Shown: positions 1 through 8,756, counted from the first letter of the stretch. The stretch is DNA of 64,000 nt from Acidobacteriota bacterium (GCA_021818105.1 JAKAFB010000009.1:1-64000); one strand, 5' to 3'. The notes: generated from the letters alone by a model not told the origin. Numbers and translations are program-made.

Positions 1-543
1 GTGACGCTGGTGGGTGTGGTGGGCTGCGACCATTCGCTGGCGATGCCGGACTTTCGCGCGGCGGAGCGGGTGTTTCAACTGATGACGCAGGTTTCAGGGC
101 GTGCAGGGCGCGGCGAGCTGACGGGGCGCGTGGTGGTGCAGACGTATTATCCCGACCACTATGCGATTGTGGCGGCGAGCAAGCATGACTATGCGAGCTT
201 TGTGGAGCGTGAGCTGAAGTACCGGCGGTGGATGCACTATCCGCCGTTTGGCGTGCTGGCGAATGTGCTGGTGCAGTCGCCGAAGCTGGAAGAGGCGGCG
301 GGGTGGTCGGCGGAGCTGGGCAAGTGGTTCCAGAAGGCTGCGCCGGAGGGCGTGCGGGTGCTGGGTCCGTGCACGGCGCCGATTGCGCGGATCAAGGGCG
401 TGTATCGGTTTCACCTGATCTTGAAGGCGGGGTCGCGGAAGGCACTGAACGCGGCGTTGAGGGGAGCTCTAGCGCATGCGGACCAGGCCGGTGTGCCGCG
501 GAAGAACCTAGTGGTGGATGTGGATGCGCAACGGTTGATGTGA
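1..543 (+). CDS. priA: Primosomal protein N' (PriA helicase), C-terminal part, cut by the window edge
   Basis: This is the last 180 residues of the replication-restart helicase PriA, a 3'-5' DNA helicase that reloads the replisome at stalled forks. The segment DFRAAERVFQLMTQVSGRAG is the helicase C-lobe motif containing the arginine-finger region, followed by the typical QTYYPDHYAI and YPPF stretches. The zinc-binding region and the helicase N-lobe must lie upstream of the window. The reading frame is open from base 1 and stops at 541-543. Only 27 bases separate it from the convergent end of the phosphatase gene. The family assignment is secure; the true start is not visible. Confidence 0.93.
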   Translation: MTLVGVVGCDHSLAMPDFRAAERVFQLMTQVSGRAGRGELTGRVVVQTYYPDHYAIVAASKHDYASFVERELKYRRWMHYPPFGVLANVLVQSPKLEEAAGWSAELGKWFQKAAPEGVRVLGPCTAPIARIKGVYRFHLILKAGSRKALNAALRGALAHADQAGVPRKNLVVDVDAQRLM

Positions 544-570
544 AGAGTCGGCGGGGCTGGCGGAGTAAGT

Positions 571-2505
571 CTAAGCGATCGCTGCAGCGCGGGCGACGGT
601 GAGGACGGTGATGTCGTCATCCTGGCCCCATTGCTGGGCGGCTTGGGCGATGGCGGCGGCGGGCTGGGTGATGATTTGCTCTGTGCGGTCAAAGCCGAAG
701 AGCTCGCGCTTGCTGTTGGCGGCCTCGACGACTCCGTCGGAGATGAAGGTGAGGCGGTCGTTGGGCGCGAGCTTGAAGTGGGTCTCCTCGTAGCTGGCGG
801 TGGCGGTGATGCCGAGCGGCAGGCCGTTGGCGATGGGCAGCTCTTTGCCGTTGCAGTAAGGGGAAAGATGTCCGGCGTTAGCGATGGTCATTGCGCCGTC
901 GGCTGCGATGGATGCGACGGCGCAGGTGGCGAAGCCGGTGATTTGTCCGTGGAGGACGCGGTTGAGGTAAGCGAGCACTTCCGCAGGGGCTCGCAAAGCA
1001 CAGCCGCGCAACGCGCCGACGATGGCGCTGACGGTCATGGCGGCTTTGAGGCCTTTGCCGCTGACGTCGCCGACGATGATGAGTAGCGAGGCGTCATCGC
1101 CGTGTTGTATGTGAAAGAAATCGCCGCCGACCTCGTGCGCGGGGAGATAGACGCTTTCCACTGTGAAGCCGGGTGTGGCCTGGGCCCTGGAAGGGACTAG
1201 GAGAGATTGCACGGTGCGGGCGGCTTCTATTTCCTGGGACAGGCGGGCTTCTTCCTGCCGGGCAGCAGAAAAGCGGCGAACCAGAAAGTTCAGGAGCGAC
1301 AGGATAAAGACGTAACCGAAGACGTCGGACAGGTTAAGCGGAAATGGCCGGGAGATTAGCACGAAATCGAGCGGAATACTCGTCTTTCGCCAACCGAGCT
1401 GTAAGGCTACATACGAGATGTGTCCGAGGAGCTTGGAGCCGTAGTAAAGCACTGCCGGGGCCAGCAGCCATCTCACCGCAACGCCCTTCCTGATAGTTGA
1501 GACAGCCAGCGTGCTGATGAACCAAACGTCGGCGGGGAACATCAAGATAACACCGATGGCATGTCCTTCGCCCCAACTCGTCCATCGGAAACCGTAGAAA
1601 AGCAATCCAATTGGATAGATGGCTGTGCCAGCGCACGCCAGCCACCAAAGGAAGGACCTCGGCGTGCGTAGAACTATGGAGAAGAAGAGCAGGGCGGCAA
1701 TTACAGACGCTCCGGCTGCTGCAGACGAAACCGCGTAGGAGAGGATCCTTGGAGTAGGCACGGAAGTCCAGGAGACAATGCCAAACGCCGCTTCGGCGCC
1801 GATGGCGAGAAGCAGAATGGAGAACCAGAGATATTCGCGATCCTCGGGGCGCAGGAGGAAGAGAACCAAAGTAGCAAGGCCGACCAGCGAGGCAAGAAGG
1901 CAATATCCGTATGAGTTTACGACGTTCGTGGTCCTCAGGCTCTCATCGTGGCTCAGCTCCCGCGTCAAAACGGCCGGCGCGCCGGCAATATTACCCGGTT
2001 GCAGCGAACCGCAGTCAAGGCCCATTCCCGTGTCGCACCAGACGCGGATTGCAATTTGGATGAACTGCGGGCCAGTGCTTTCTGGAGGAAGCCTATAGAC
2101 CGCAGGCAGGATTGCGATGACTGGGTTGCGCGTGGGCACAATGGTGCCTTCTCCGCCGATGAGCTTGCCGTTTGCGTAGACCTGGTAGCCGTTGAATATC
2201 GGGGTGAGCAGCAGATCAACTGGCTGGCCGTTGCCGGGGACCTCGACCTTGAAGCGGTACCATGCGTACCCGTTGAACACGGGATAACCCTGCCTGGTCC
2301 AGCTTTCGCCGGAGCGAATCAGCGGCCAGTTTGAGTCGTCGAAGTTGGGGCTGGCCCAGGCGGGATTGTCGCCTGTGTGAAATCGCCAGAGGCCATCGAG
2401 GGAGGCTACCGGCTCGCGCTGCGTTTGCAGGCTGAACGTCTGGGCGCGGAGGCCTGTGCAGGCGGGGAGGACGAGCGACAGTACCAGCAAGGCAGCCGTT
2501 TTCAT
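571..2505 (-). CDS. Membrane-anchored SpoIIE/RsbU-type protein phosphatase with extracellular jelly-roll sensor (copy 1)
   Basis: A 644-residue predicted serine phosphatase of the PP2C/SpoIIE (RsbU) family. From the N-terminus there is a signal peptide (MKTAALLVLSLVLPACTGLRA), a periplasmic beta-rich domain like the galactose-binding fold of glycosidases (WRFHTGDNPAWASPNFDDSN), about seven hydrophobic segments, a short coiled coil (EEARLSQEIEAARTVQSLL) and the phosphatase domain. The metal-binding aspartates are all visible in VGGDFF, VGDVSGKG, ISDGVVEA and WGQDDDITVL. The layout is that of 7TM-DISM-type receptors. The ATG at 2503-2505 overlaps the stop of the upstream paralogue as ATGA, so the two are probably translationally coupled. 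Its target is presumably an anti-anti-sigma factor; none is encoded nearby. Confidence 0.82.
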   Translation of the reverse strand: MKTAALLVLSLVLPACTGLRAQTFSLQTQREPVASLDGLWRFHTGDNPAWASPNFDDSNWPLIRSGESWTRQGYPVFNGYAWYRFKVEVPGNGQPVDLLLTPIFNGYQVYANGKLIGGEGTIVPTRNPVIAILPAVYRLPPESTGPQFIQIAIRVWCDTGMGLDCGSLQPGNIAGAPAVLTRELSHDESLRTTNVVNSYGYCLLASLVGLATLVLFLLRPEDREYLWFSILLLAIGAEAAFGIVSWTSVPTPRILSYAVSSAAAGASVIAALLFFSIVLRTPRSFLWWLACAGTAIYPIGLLFYGFRWTSWGEGHAIGVILMFPADVWFISTLAVSTIRKGVAVRWLLAPAVLYYGSKLLGHISYVALQLGWRKTSIPLDFVLISRPFPLNLSDVFGYVFILSLLNFLVRRFSAARQEEARLSQEIEAARTVQSLLVPSRAQATPGFTVESVYLPAHEVGGDFFHIQHGDDASLLIIVGDVSGKGLKAAMTVSAIVGALRGCALRAPAEVLAYLNRVLHGQITGFATCAVASIAADGAMTIANAGHLSPYCNGKELPIANGLPLGITATASYEETHFKLAPNDRLTFISDGVVEAANSKRELFGFDRTEQIITQPAAAIAQAAQQWGQDDDITVLTVARAAAIA

Positions 2506-4436
2506 GCAGTGGCCTCGTTCAGGCTGAAGGTTGGTGCGACGGTGAGGACGGTGATGTCGTCTTCCTGGCCCCATTGCTGGGCGGCGTTGGCTATGGCGGC
2601 GGCGGGTTTGACGGTGAGCGCGGCCATGCGGTCGAAGCCGAGGAGCTCGCCCTGAGGGTTGCGGGCTTCGACGACGCCGTCGGAGAGGAAGGTAAGGGCG
2701 GAGCTGATTTGGATTTCGGCTTCGGCGTAGGCGGCGTGGGAACTGATGCCGAGCGGGAGGCCGTTCTCGAGTGTCAGCTCGCGGCCGTTGAGGTAGGGAG
2801 AGATGTGTCCAGCATTGGCGAGGACGACGCGGCCATCGGGATGGAATCGGGCGCAGCAGGCGGTGATGAATCCGCCGTTGGTGCGGCCGATGACGGCCTG
2901 GTTGAGATAGGCGAGGAGCGAGGCCGGGTTGCGGTGGGTTTCATTGGCGAGGCTGCCGAGGATGAGAGCGACGAGCATGGAGGCATCGAGGCCCTTGCCG
3001 CTGACGTCGCCGACGATGACGAGCAGGGAGCCGCCTTCGAGCGGGACGGTGCGGTAGAAGTCTCCGCCGACTTCACGGGCGGGGCGGTAGACGGCATCGA
3101 CGGTGAAGCCGGTGGGATTCTCGGCGGTGGTAGTGAGCAACTGCTGTTGCATGCGGCGGGCCGCGGCGAGGTCCTGGTCAATGGCTGCCTGACGGGCCTG
3201 CTCATCGCGGTAACGCAGGTAGAGGACGAGCAGCGTGACGAAGACGAAAATCACGAGGGGCACGCTTCGGATGTCGACTTGAAAGGGCCCGACACGAAAA
3301 TACACCCCGGGAAGATGAAACTTGAAGGCCACTGTTGCCCAGGCCCATCCTGCCCAACTCAGCAGGAGACAGAAAGCGATGGCGAGCGAACCCCGGCTAC
3401 GATCCCGAAAGAAACCCCACACAGCAAGAAGAATGAAGGACCATGTACCGAAATTGTTCCAATCTTTCCATATCGACATCACGGTATATGATTGTGCCGC
3501 CAGACCGTAAGCGGCCGCCGACGCGGCGATAACGGCCAAGGCGGCGCCGAGCTGCAGGACTTTGCGATATCGGGGGCAGAGGGAAGCCAGGAAGAGTAAC
3601 TCGAAAGTGTCGGACAGTGTGGCCAGGAAGAAAATAAGTGCCGGCCCCCAGGATGGACCCATCACTGATTTGCTGGTTGCCAATGGGATGGCGATCAGCG
3701 GCGGCACGCCCCAAAGAGTGCAATAGACCCCGAGGTAGAGGTATTCCAGCCTGCGCCGCTGGACGCTATAGAGGACGAAGCTGATTGAGGCGGCAAACAG
3801 GAAGAGCAGATAGTCCAGGTCCCATGGCAGCTCCCCGATTGCACCGGCAGCGGGATGAAGGCGTTCCCGCTCTTCGATCAAGGCCTTCGACCCAATCTGC
3901 GGGGCATGTGCATGCGACATATAGCCCGACAGGCCAAATGTCACCCAGTAAAGCCCAGCCCCGCCTTGCCAGCGGCGTATGGCGATGTGCCCGACAGGCC
4001 CTTTGAGCAGTCCCGGGGGAATGGGAAAGGTAAGATGCCGCGGGAATGGGCCGCGCGGGTCCGGTTCCCAGTGGCCCAGGCGTCCGACCAGCGTGCCGTT
4101 GATGTAGACGTCGTAGACCTCATCGAGAGGACCCATTCCGACGGCCAGTTCCTGCTCCGCGAAGTCGGCCGGAACCTGAAACGTTGCCCGATACCAGTGC
4201 GTACCGGCGTTGGAAGGTTTCGGGTCGTTCAACTCACTAAAGCTGATGGTTGCCCACTGGGAGTCGTCGAAATCCGGGCTGGCCCAGGCAGGATTGTCGC
4301 CCTCGTGGACGCGCCAGTCGGTGGCGGTGACGATTTCCTGCTGGGCAATTGCGGGATACGCGAGGAGGAACAGGAGGAGGCAGGGAACGAGGCGGAGCGG
4401 ACGCGCAACGCTACTACGCTTGCGGTGAACGCGCAA
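2502..4436 (-). CDS. Membrane-anchored SpoIIE/RsbU-type protein phosphatase with extracellular jelly-roll sensor (copy 2)
   Basis: Paralogue of the next gene with the same plan: signal peptide ending AYPAIAQQ, jelly-roll domain (WRVHEGDNPAWASPDFDDSQ), a multi-pass membrane region and a C-terminal SpoIIE phosphatase with VGGDFY, VGDVSGKG, LSDGVVEA and WGQEDDITVL intact. No ATG or GTG lies at a sensible place in frame. A TTG at 4434-4436 is preceded on the minus strand by GGAGG with a 7-base spacer. That start gives 644 residues, exactly the length of the downstream paralogue. A longer frame running up to 4799 would overlap the HU gene and reads as unstructured sequence, so I reject it. The pair looks like a tandem duplication. 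Confidence 0.82.
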   Translation of the reverse strand: MRVHRKRSSVARPLRLVPCLLLFLLAYPAIAQQEIVTATDWRVHEGDNPAWASPDFDDSQWATISFSELNDPKPSNAGTHWYRATFQVPADFAEQELAVGMGPLDEVYDVYINGTLVGRLGHWEPDPRGPFPRHLTFPIPPGLLKGPVGHIAIRRWQGGAGLYWVTFGLSGYMSHAHAPQIGSKALIEERERLHPAAGAIGELPWDLDYLLFLFAASISFVLYSVQRRRLEYLYLGVYCTLWGVPPLIAIPLATSKSVMGPSWGPALIFFLATLSDTFELLFLASLCPRYRKVLQLGAALAVIAASAAAYGLAAQSYTVMSIWKDWNNFGTWSFILLAVWGFFRDRSRGSLAIAFCLLLSWAGWAWATVAFKFHLPGVYFRVGPFQVDIRSVPLVIFVFVTLLVLYLRYRDEQARQAAIDQDLAAARRMQQQLLTTTAENPTGFTVDAVYRPAREVGGDFYRTVPLEGGSLLVIVGDVSGKGLDASMLVALILGSLANETHRNPASLLAYLNQAVIGRTNGGFITACCARFHPDGRVVLANAGHISPYLNGRELTLENGLPLGISSHAAYAEAEIQISSALTFLSDGVVEARNPQGELLGFDRMAALTVKPAAAIANAAQQWGQEDDITVLTVAPTFSLNEATA

Positions 4437-4539
4437 GGATCGACCTCCAATGCAACGTACTGCAGCCAGCCCTGCCCAAGGGGAAAGTGCAGGAGACAGG
4501 CTTTCATCCGGGAGCGTACACGGGCAACGGGCAACCGCG

Positions 4540-4839
4540 CTATTGGCTGGGAGCGCTGCTTCCGTCGAGGGCGTGCAACTCTTTGCCGGGCTTGAAGCGG
4601 ACGGCTTTGCCGGGGGTGATGCTGACCTCAGTGCCGGTGCGCGGGTTGCGGCCGATGCCGGTTTTGCGGGCGCGGACGCTGAAGACGCCGAATCCGCGCA
4701 GCTCAATGCGCTCGCCCGCTGCAAGAGCTTGCTTAAGTCCCTCGAAGACGGTGTCCACGGCAGCCTCAGCCTTGGTGCGCGGCAGACCCGTCCGCTCAAT
4801 CACATGATGAACAATATCCTGTTTAATCAAGGCAGTCAC
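4540..4839 (-). CDS. HU/IHF-family nucleoid DNA-binding protein
   Basis: A 99-residue histone-like protein that bends and compacts DNA. It shows the family signature GRNPRTGTEVSI in the DNA-binding beta-arm, the dimerisation helices (IVHHVIERTGL, AAVDTVFEGLKQAL), the conserved RGFGVFSVR strand and the final FKPGKEL. The annotated start is a GTG at 4837-4839. The sequence GAGGTGA overlaps that GTG and lies 5 bases before a TTG at 4828-4830, so a start three codons later is equally likely. It lies 103 bases upstream of the phosphatase pair on the same strand and may be cotranscribed with it. HU versus IHF subunit cannot be decided from sequence. Confidence 0.92.
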   Translation of the reverse strand: MTALIKQDIVHHVIERTGLPRTKAEAAVDTVFEGLKQALAAGERIELRGFGVFSVRARKTGIGRNPRTGTEVSITPGKAVRFKPGKELHALDGSSAPSQ

Positions 4840-5100
4840 CTCGCTGGCGCAACTCGAATAGACTTTACCACGCTCTTACCCCATTGATGGTACAGAATTT
4901 GCGGGAAATGTAAAACGGGATTGGCTCGGGGGCGGCGGATGCAGGCTGTGGAAAGGGTGACAGGAGGCAGATCCAGAAGGAGCGGGCAATGATATCCGGT
5001 TGTCATCTGAGGGCGCCTTCAATAAGATGAAGCTTTCAAGCGGGCATTGAGGCCAGCTGTTGGAATGCCGGGCGCGGGAGTGCTCCGGCTCAGGAGACGC

Positions 5101-5655
5101 ATGTCAATACAGAGTGACCGTTGGATCAGGGAGCAGGCCCTGAAGCACCAGATGATTGAGCCGTTCAGCGAAAAGCAGGTGCGCGAGGGCGTGATCTCGT
5201 ACGGGCTTTCCTCCTATGGATATGACCTGAGGGTTTCAGACGAGTTCAAGATTTTCACGAATGTGAATAGCGCGATTATTGATCCGAAGGCGTTTGACGA
5301 GCGGTCGTTTGTCTCAGTGCAGGCCGAGTCGGTGATCATCCCGCCGAATTCATTTGCACTGGCGCGCTCAGTGGAGTATTTTCGGATTCCCCGTGACGTG
5401 CTGACGATTTGCGTAGGCAAGTCGACCTATGCGCGGTGCGGAATTATTGTGAATGTGACGCCGTTCGAGCCGGAGTGGGAGGGGTTTGTGACGCTGGAGA
5501 TCTCAAACACCACGCCGCTGCCGGCTCGTGTGTATGCCAACGAAGGATTGTGCCAGATTCTGTTCTTCCGCTCGAATGAGGCGTGCGAGACAAGCTATGC
5601 CGACCGCAAGGGGAAGTATCAGATGCAGCAGGGCATTGTTCTTCCGAAACTTTAG
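5101..5655 (+). CDS. dcd: dCTP deaminase
   Basis: A 184-residue enzyme converting dCTP to dUTP, the first step toward dTMP in many bacteria. The nucleotide-binding and catalytic segments are clear: [20 protein letters not shown] carries the conserved Ser/Arg positions, and VTLEISN carries the catalytic Glu. [10 protein letters not shown] near residue 40 is also typical. I chose the ATG at 5101 because AGGAGA lies 4 bases upstream and the protein then begins like family members; an upstream in-frame start at 5047 adds 18 residues with no family resemblance. Whether it is mono- or bifunctional (dCTP deaminase/dUTPase) is not settled here. Confidence 0.93.
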   Translation: MSIQSDRWIREQALKHQMIEPFSEKQVREGVISYGLSSYGYDLRVSDEFKIFTNVNSAIIDPKAFDERSFVSVQAESVIIPPNSFALARSVEYFRIPRDVLTICVGKSTYARCGIIVNVTPFEPEWEGFVTLEISNTTPLPARVYANEGLCQILFFRSNEACETSYADRKGKYQMQQGIVLPKL

Positions 5656-5782
5656 AATGCAAGTCCAAAGCATGGTTGAGTGATTCCCCGGAACACGCGC
5701 CGGAGGGCGGCATCCCCAGCCGCGGTCATGGCGTGGATCGAAGGTCCGGGTGAGTGACATCCGCTGCGAGCGGGGAGTTCCG

Positions 5783-6448
5783 ATGTCCACGAATGAAACG
5801 CCAGCCCCGATTCGAATAGGGCTGATTGCCGGCGAGCCTCTGCGCATGGAGGGGCTCAATAGTGTGTTTGAGCGCAAGCCGGAGCCGGGACAGTTTGCCC
5901 TGATGCCAGTGACGGGCACACTGGACCAACTGCTGGCGGACCCCACGATTGAGTTTCTGGTCGTCGATCTGAACTCCTCCGCGGGACGGCTGGAAGCGCT
6001 GAAAGAGATCAGCAGGGCGCGCCCGACCATCCGACTGGTGGTCATTGGACCGGAAGGGAATGACCAGCTGGTGATGGACGCGATCATCGCAGGAGCGCGG
6101 GCGTTCCTTGACCTGACGGCAGGACCACGGGTGGTGCGCGAGGCGATTGAAGTGGTGGTTTCAGGGTCGATATGGGCGCCGAGGCGGCTGCTTTCGATGC
6201 TGATTGACCGGCTGCTCTCAAAGCAGGACGTCGGGATGAGCAAATCCGGGCCGTACCTGACGGTGCGGGAGCGACAGGTGCTGGACTTGATTCTGGAGGC
6301 GCGGTCGAACAAAGAGATCGCACAGGAATTGGGGATCGAGGAGCGCACGGTAAAGGCTCACGTGGGCAAGCTGATGCGGAAGACGGGCGCGGAAAACCGG
6401 ATTGAGTTGTCTCTGCGGGCGCTGAACGGATCATTGCTGCCGAAATAG
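5783..6448 (+). CDS. LuxR/NarL-type regulator with degenerate receiver domain
   Basis: A 221-residue two-domain transcription regulator. The C-terminal half is a clear LuxR/GerE helix-turn-helix (LTVRERQVLDLILEARSNKE followed by IAQELGIEERTVKAHVGKLM). The N-terminal half has the size and strand pattern of a receiver. It keeps a possible phospho-acceptor Asp in LVVDLNSS, but the acidic pocket is reduced to AGEP and the usual conserved Lys is replaced in AFLDLTAGP. Phosphorylation may therefore be lost. The ATG at 5783 has GGGGAG upstream; a GTG at 5750 is a less supported alternative. No sensor kinase is adjacent. Its target may be the unusual intergenic region downstream. Confidence 0.85.
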   Translation: MSTNETPAPIRIGLIAGEPLRMEGLNSVFERKPEPGQFALMPVTGTLDQLLADPTIEFLVVDLNSSAGRLEALKEISRARPTIRLVVIGPEGNDQLVMDAIIAGARAFLDLTAGPRVVREAIEVVVSGSIWAPRRLLSMLIDRLLSKQDVGMSKSGPYLTVRERQVLDLILEARSNKEIAQELGIEERTVKAHVGKLMRKTGAENRIELSLRALNGSLLPK

Positions 6449-7025
6449 CTAATCAAGCATTGCGTTTAGGGCATGGCGTAAGGGGCAGGAGCAGCAGAAG
6501 AAGATGGGTGCTCCTGTATGGGATTACCTGCGCCAGCGCGGGCTAGTCCTTTAGTACTCTTGTACCCAAAGGGTGGTTACTTAGAAACTTCCAATCAAGA
6601 AACAACGCAGATCTGGGGAAAGGGGTTCCCAGGCCGCATGAGAATCATGAAGCCCGGTAACCCCTATTTTTTGTGCTGATTAACAAGCGCCCCGGACTCT
6701 AATCTACCTTCCCGGCCCACCCCTAAATGATTTCACGCATCTGAAATAAAAGAGAGCTGGATTGTCTTCCCGCTGCGCCAGGTCGGCTCAGTGCGCGAAA
6801 GTTGGAATCCAGGCTGCGTATGCGGTGTATGCGCATGTGACGGAAGTATCGCGGTAGGACTTGCGCCAAGTTCTGCGAGGCGGAATCAAGTGTGGTACCT
6901 GAAGGGAGGTGGATCGTTGCTTCCCAGAGCACCCCTCTTTGAGTCTTTGTACGAAAAAGTCTCTACTGTTTGAAAAAATAGAAATGCATCCGCGACGAAA
7001 GACGCGGACCTGAAAGGATGTATCC
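6449..7025. other. 577-base intergenic region without a credible protein gene
   Basis: No reading frame here looks like a protein. The first half holds a dyad GTAC-TCTT-GTAC (6554-6565) flanked by CCTTT and AAAGG, and a strong terminator at 6622-6672. A weak promoter-like pair TTGTAC-N16-TAGAAA (about 6561-6588) lies between them, so an RNA of roughly 80 bases is conceivable. The second half is the leader of the SYLF gene, with a 6-bp hairpin (TCCGCG/CGCGGA, 6989-7008) just before its ribosome-binding site. Confidence 0.55.
6622..6672 (+). terminator. Strong intrinsic terminator with long interrupted stem
   Basis: The arms are GGGGTTCC (6622-6629) with GG-T-AACCCC (6656-6664), GGC (6632-6634) with GCC (6652-6654), and CATGA (6637-6641) with TCATG (6645-6649) closing on a GAA loop. 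The stem is followed by TA and six T residues (6667-6672). It lies 174 bases after the LuxR-type gene, so it ends either that transcript or a separate small RNA. Confidence 0.8.
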
Positions 7026-7715
7026 ATGAAGAAGGTTATCGCTTCGATCTCGGTTTGTTTCCTCCTGACCTGTTCAGCGTTTGCGGCATCGTCGAGACTG
7101 GACCTGCAAGCGCGCGTGGACGCGGCCAAGACCGTGCTCGAGCAGATCATGGCGGCGCAGGACAGAAGCATTCCGTTGAATATCCTGCAGTCTGCGACGT
7201 GCGTGGGTGTGGTGCCCGGCATGCTTAAGGGAGCGTTCATTTTTGGCGGCCAGTATGGACAGGGCGTGGTGACATGCCGCACGGGACATGGCTGGAGCGC
7301 GCCGGTGTTTATCCGGATGGCGGGCGGATCGTTCGGCTTCCAGATTGGGGGCCAGTCGACGGATCTGGTTCTGGTGGCTGTGAACCATAAGGGGTTCCAG
7401 GATCTACTGAAGAGCAAGTTCAAGATTGGAGGGGATGCTTCAGCAGCTGCAGGTCCGGTAGGACGCGCGGGGCAGGCAGCGACAGACTGGAAGATGAATG
7501 CAGAGCTGCTGAGCTACTCGCGCAATAAGGGACTGTTTGCGGGCATTGACCTGGATGGTACCAGCGTAAGCCAGAACAAGGAGAATACCGAGGTCTACTA
7601 TGGCGCGGATCACTCCTTTGAATCGATTCTGGACGGCAATGTGGCGGTGCCGGCAGGCGCAGTGCCGTTTGTAAAGAGCGTGGCCCATTACTTTGTGGAA
7701 GCGAAAAAGCAGTAG
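7026..7715 (+). CDS. Exported lipid-binding SYLF-domain (YSC84-like) protein
   Basis: A 229-residue protein with a signal peptide (MKKVIASISVCFLLTCSAFA) and a SYLF domain over nearly all of the rest, a fold known from eukaryotic YSC84/SH3YL1 to bind phosphoinositides and common as exported proteins in bacteria. Family landmarks are IPLNILQSATCVGVVPG, the glycine-rich GAFIFGGQYGQGVVTCR, IGGQSTDLVLV and NKGLFAGIDLDG. The bacterial function is not established. The ATG at 7026 is preceded by GAAAGGATG. It is a single-gene unit followed by its own terminator. Confidence 0.88.
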   Translation: MKKVIASISVCFLLTCSAFAASSRLDLQARVDAAKTVLEQIMAAQDRSIPLNILQSATCVGVVPGMLKGAFIFGGQYGQGVVTCRTGHGWSAPVFIRMAGGSFGFQIGGQSTDLVLVAVNHKGFQDLLKSKFKIGGDASAAAGPVGRAGQAATDWKMNAELLSYSRNKGLFAGIDLDGTSVSQNKENTEVYYGADHSFESILDGNVAVPAGAVPFVKSVAHYFVEAKKQ

Positions 7716-7739
7716 CAGATTCGTAGTACTTGGACGGTG

Positions 7740-7775
7740 ACGGGCGGCCTAGAAAGTGGGCCGCCCGTTGCTTTT
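7740..7775 (+). terminator. Intrinsic terminator of the SYLF gene
   Basis: A perfect 10-bp stem, ACGGGCGGCC (7740-7749) and GGCCGCCCGT (7759-7768), with a 9-base loop is followed by TGCTTTT. It lies 25 bases past the SYLF stop. It also argues against any start for the next gene upstream of this point. Confidence 0.88.
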
Positions 7776-7847
7776 GCAGTGGGCATGTGCAAGGCAAGTG
7801 AGCACGTGACAGTGCGCGATGCCCTACACTTATGTTTGCCTTCAACG

Positions 7848-8747
7848 ATGCAGGAGAGGATGGAGTATTGGCTGGTGGTTCTGGTGGCGCGCACGATGGG
7901 GCGGCTGCCGAGGAAACTTGCGCGCCTGCTGGCCGGAGGGTTGGCGTGGGTGGTGTACATGGGGCTGGGACGGCTGCGGCGGGTGGGGCGGCGCAACCTT
8001 GAACTGGCCATGCCGGAGATTGGCGCAGAGGAACGGGAGAGCATTCTGCGCGGCGTGTACCGGCACCTGGGGTGGCAACTGGTGGAGTTTTGCCGGATGC
8101 CGCGCTACACGGCAAAGAATACGCAGGGATGGATACGCACGGAGGGACTGGAGAACTACCTGAGGGCGCGTGACCGGGGCAAGGGCGTCCTGGTGCTGAC
8201 GGGACATCTGGGCGCGTGGGAGCTGTCGAGTTTTTATCACTCGCTGATGGGGCATCCGATGGGAATGGTCATCCGGCGGCTGGACAACCGGCGGCTGGAT
8301 GAGTTTGTGAATGGCATCCGGTGCAGGCACGGGAATCGCGTGCTGCACAAGGACGACTTTGCGCGGGGACTGCTGAAGGCGATGCACGCGGGTGAGACGG
8401 TGGGTATTCTGATGGACACAAACATGACGCCTCCGCAGGGCGTGTTTGTGAATTTTTTCGGGCGCAAGGCGTGCACAGGATCGGGCCTGGCCAGGGTTGC
8501 GCTGAAGACGGGAGCGGCGGTGCTGCCGGGTTTTATGGTGTGGGAACCGAGTGAGCGGCAGTATGTCCTGCGTTTTGGCGAGGAAGTGGAGTTTGCTCGC
8601 ACAGGGGATACGGAGACGGACATACAGGCTGCAACGCAGCGGTGCAATGACGTGCTGGAGAAGTGGATTCGACGGTATCCTGACCAGTGGTTGTGGATCC
8701 ATAGGCGATGGAAGACGCGGCCTGCGGGCGAGGCGGGACTCTACTGA
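7848..8747 (+). CDS. LpxL/HtrB-type lysophospholipid (lipid A) acyltransferase
   Basis: A 299-residue inner-membrane acyltransferase of the LpxL/LpxM (LABLAT) superfamily, expected to add a secondary acyl chain to lipid A or a related lipid. The catalytic H-x4-D/E motif is GHLGAWE, followed by the substrate-contact strand GMVIRRLDN, and GILMDTNMTPPQGVFVNFFG is the usual downstream motif. A hydrophobic N-terminal segment (YWLVVLVARTMGRLP) serves as the anchor. The ATG at 7848 gives the family-like opening MQERMEYW; an ATG at 7860 sits directly behind AGGAGAGG and is an alternative. It is 9 bases upstream of lpxD, consistent with an envelope operon. The exact acyl position is unknown. Confidence 0.85.
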   Translation: MQERMEYWLVVLVARTMGRLPRKLARLLAGGLAWVVYMGLGRLRRVGRRNLELAMPEIGAEERESILRGVYRHLGWQLVEFCRMPRYTAKNTQGWIRTEGLENYLRARDRGKGVLVLTGHLGAWELSSFYHSLMGHPMGMVIRRLDNRRLDEFVNGIRCRHGNRVLHKDDFARGLLKAMHAGETVGILMDTNMTPPQGVFVNFFGRKACTGSGLARVALKTGAAVLPGFMVWEPSERQYVLRFGEEVEFARTGDTETDIQAATQRCNDVLEKWIRRYPDQWLWIHRRWKTRPAGEAGLY

Positions 8748-8756
8748 GGAGGCGCA

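Noticed and set aside
2574-3491. A 305-codon plus-strand frame
   Set aside because: It lies opposite the second phosphatase gene, is composed of Gly/Glu/Val/Asp repeats typical of shadow frames, and has no ribosome-binding site.
4437-4799. N-terminal extension of phosphatase copy 2
   Set aside because: It overlaps the HU gene in another frame, is low-complexity Ser/Ala/Pro, and the TTG at 4436 has a strong ribosome-binding site.
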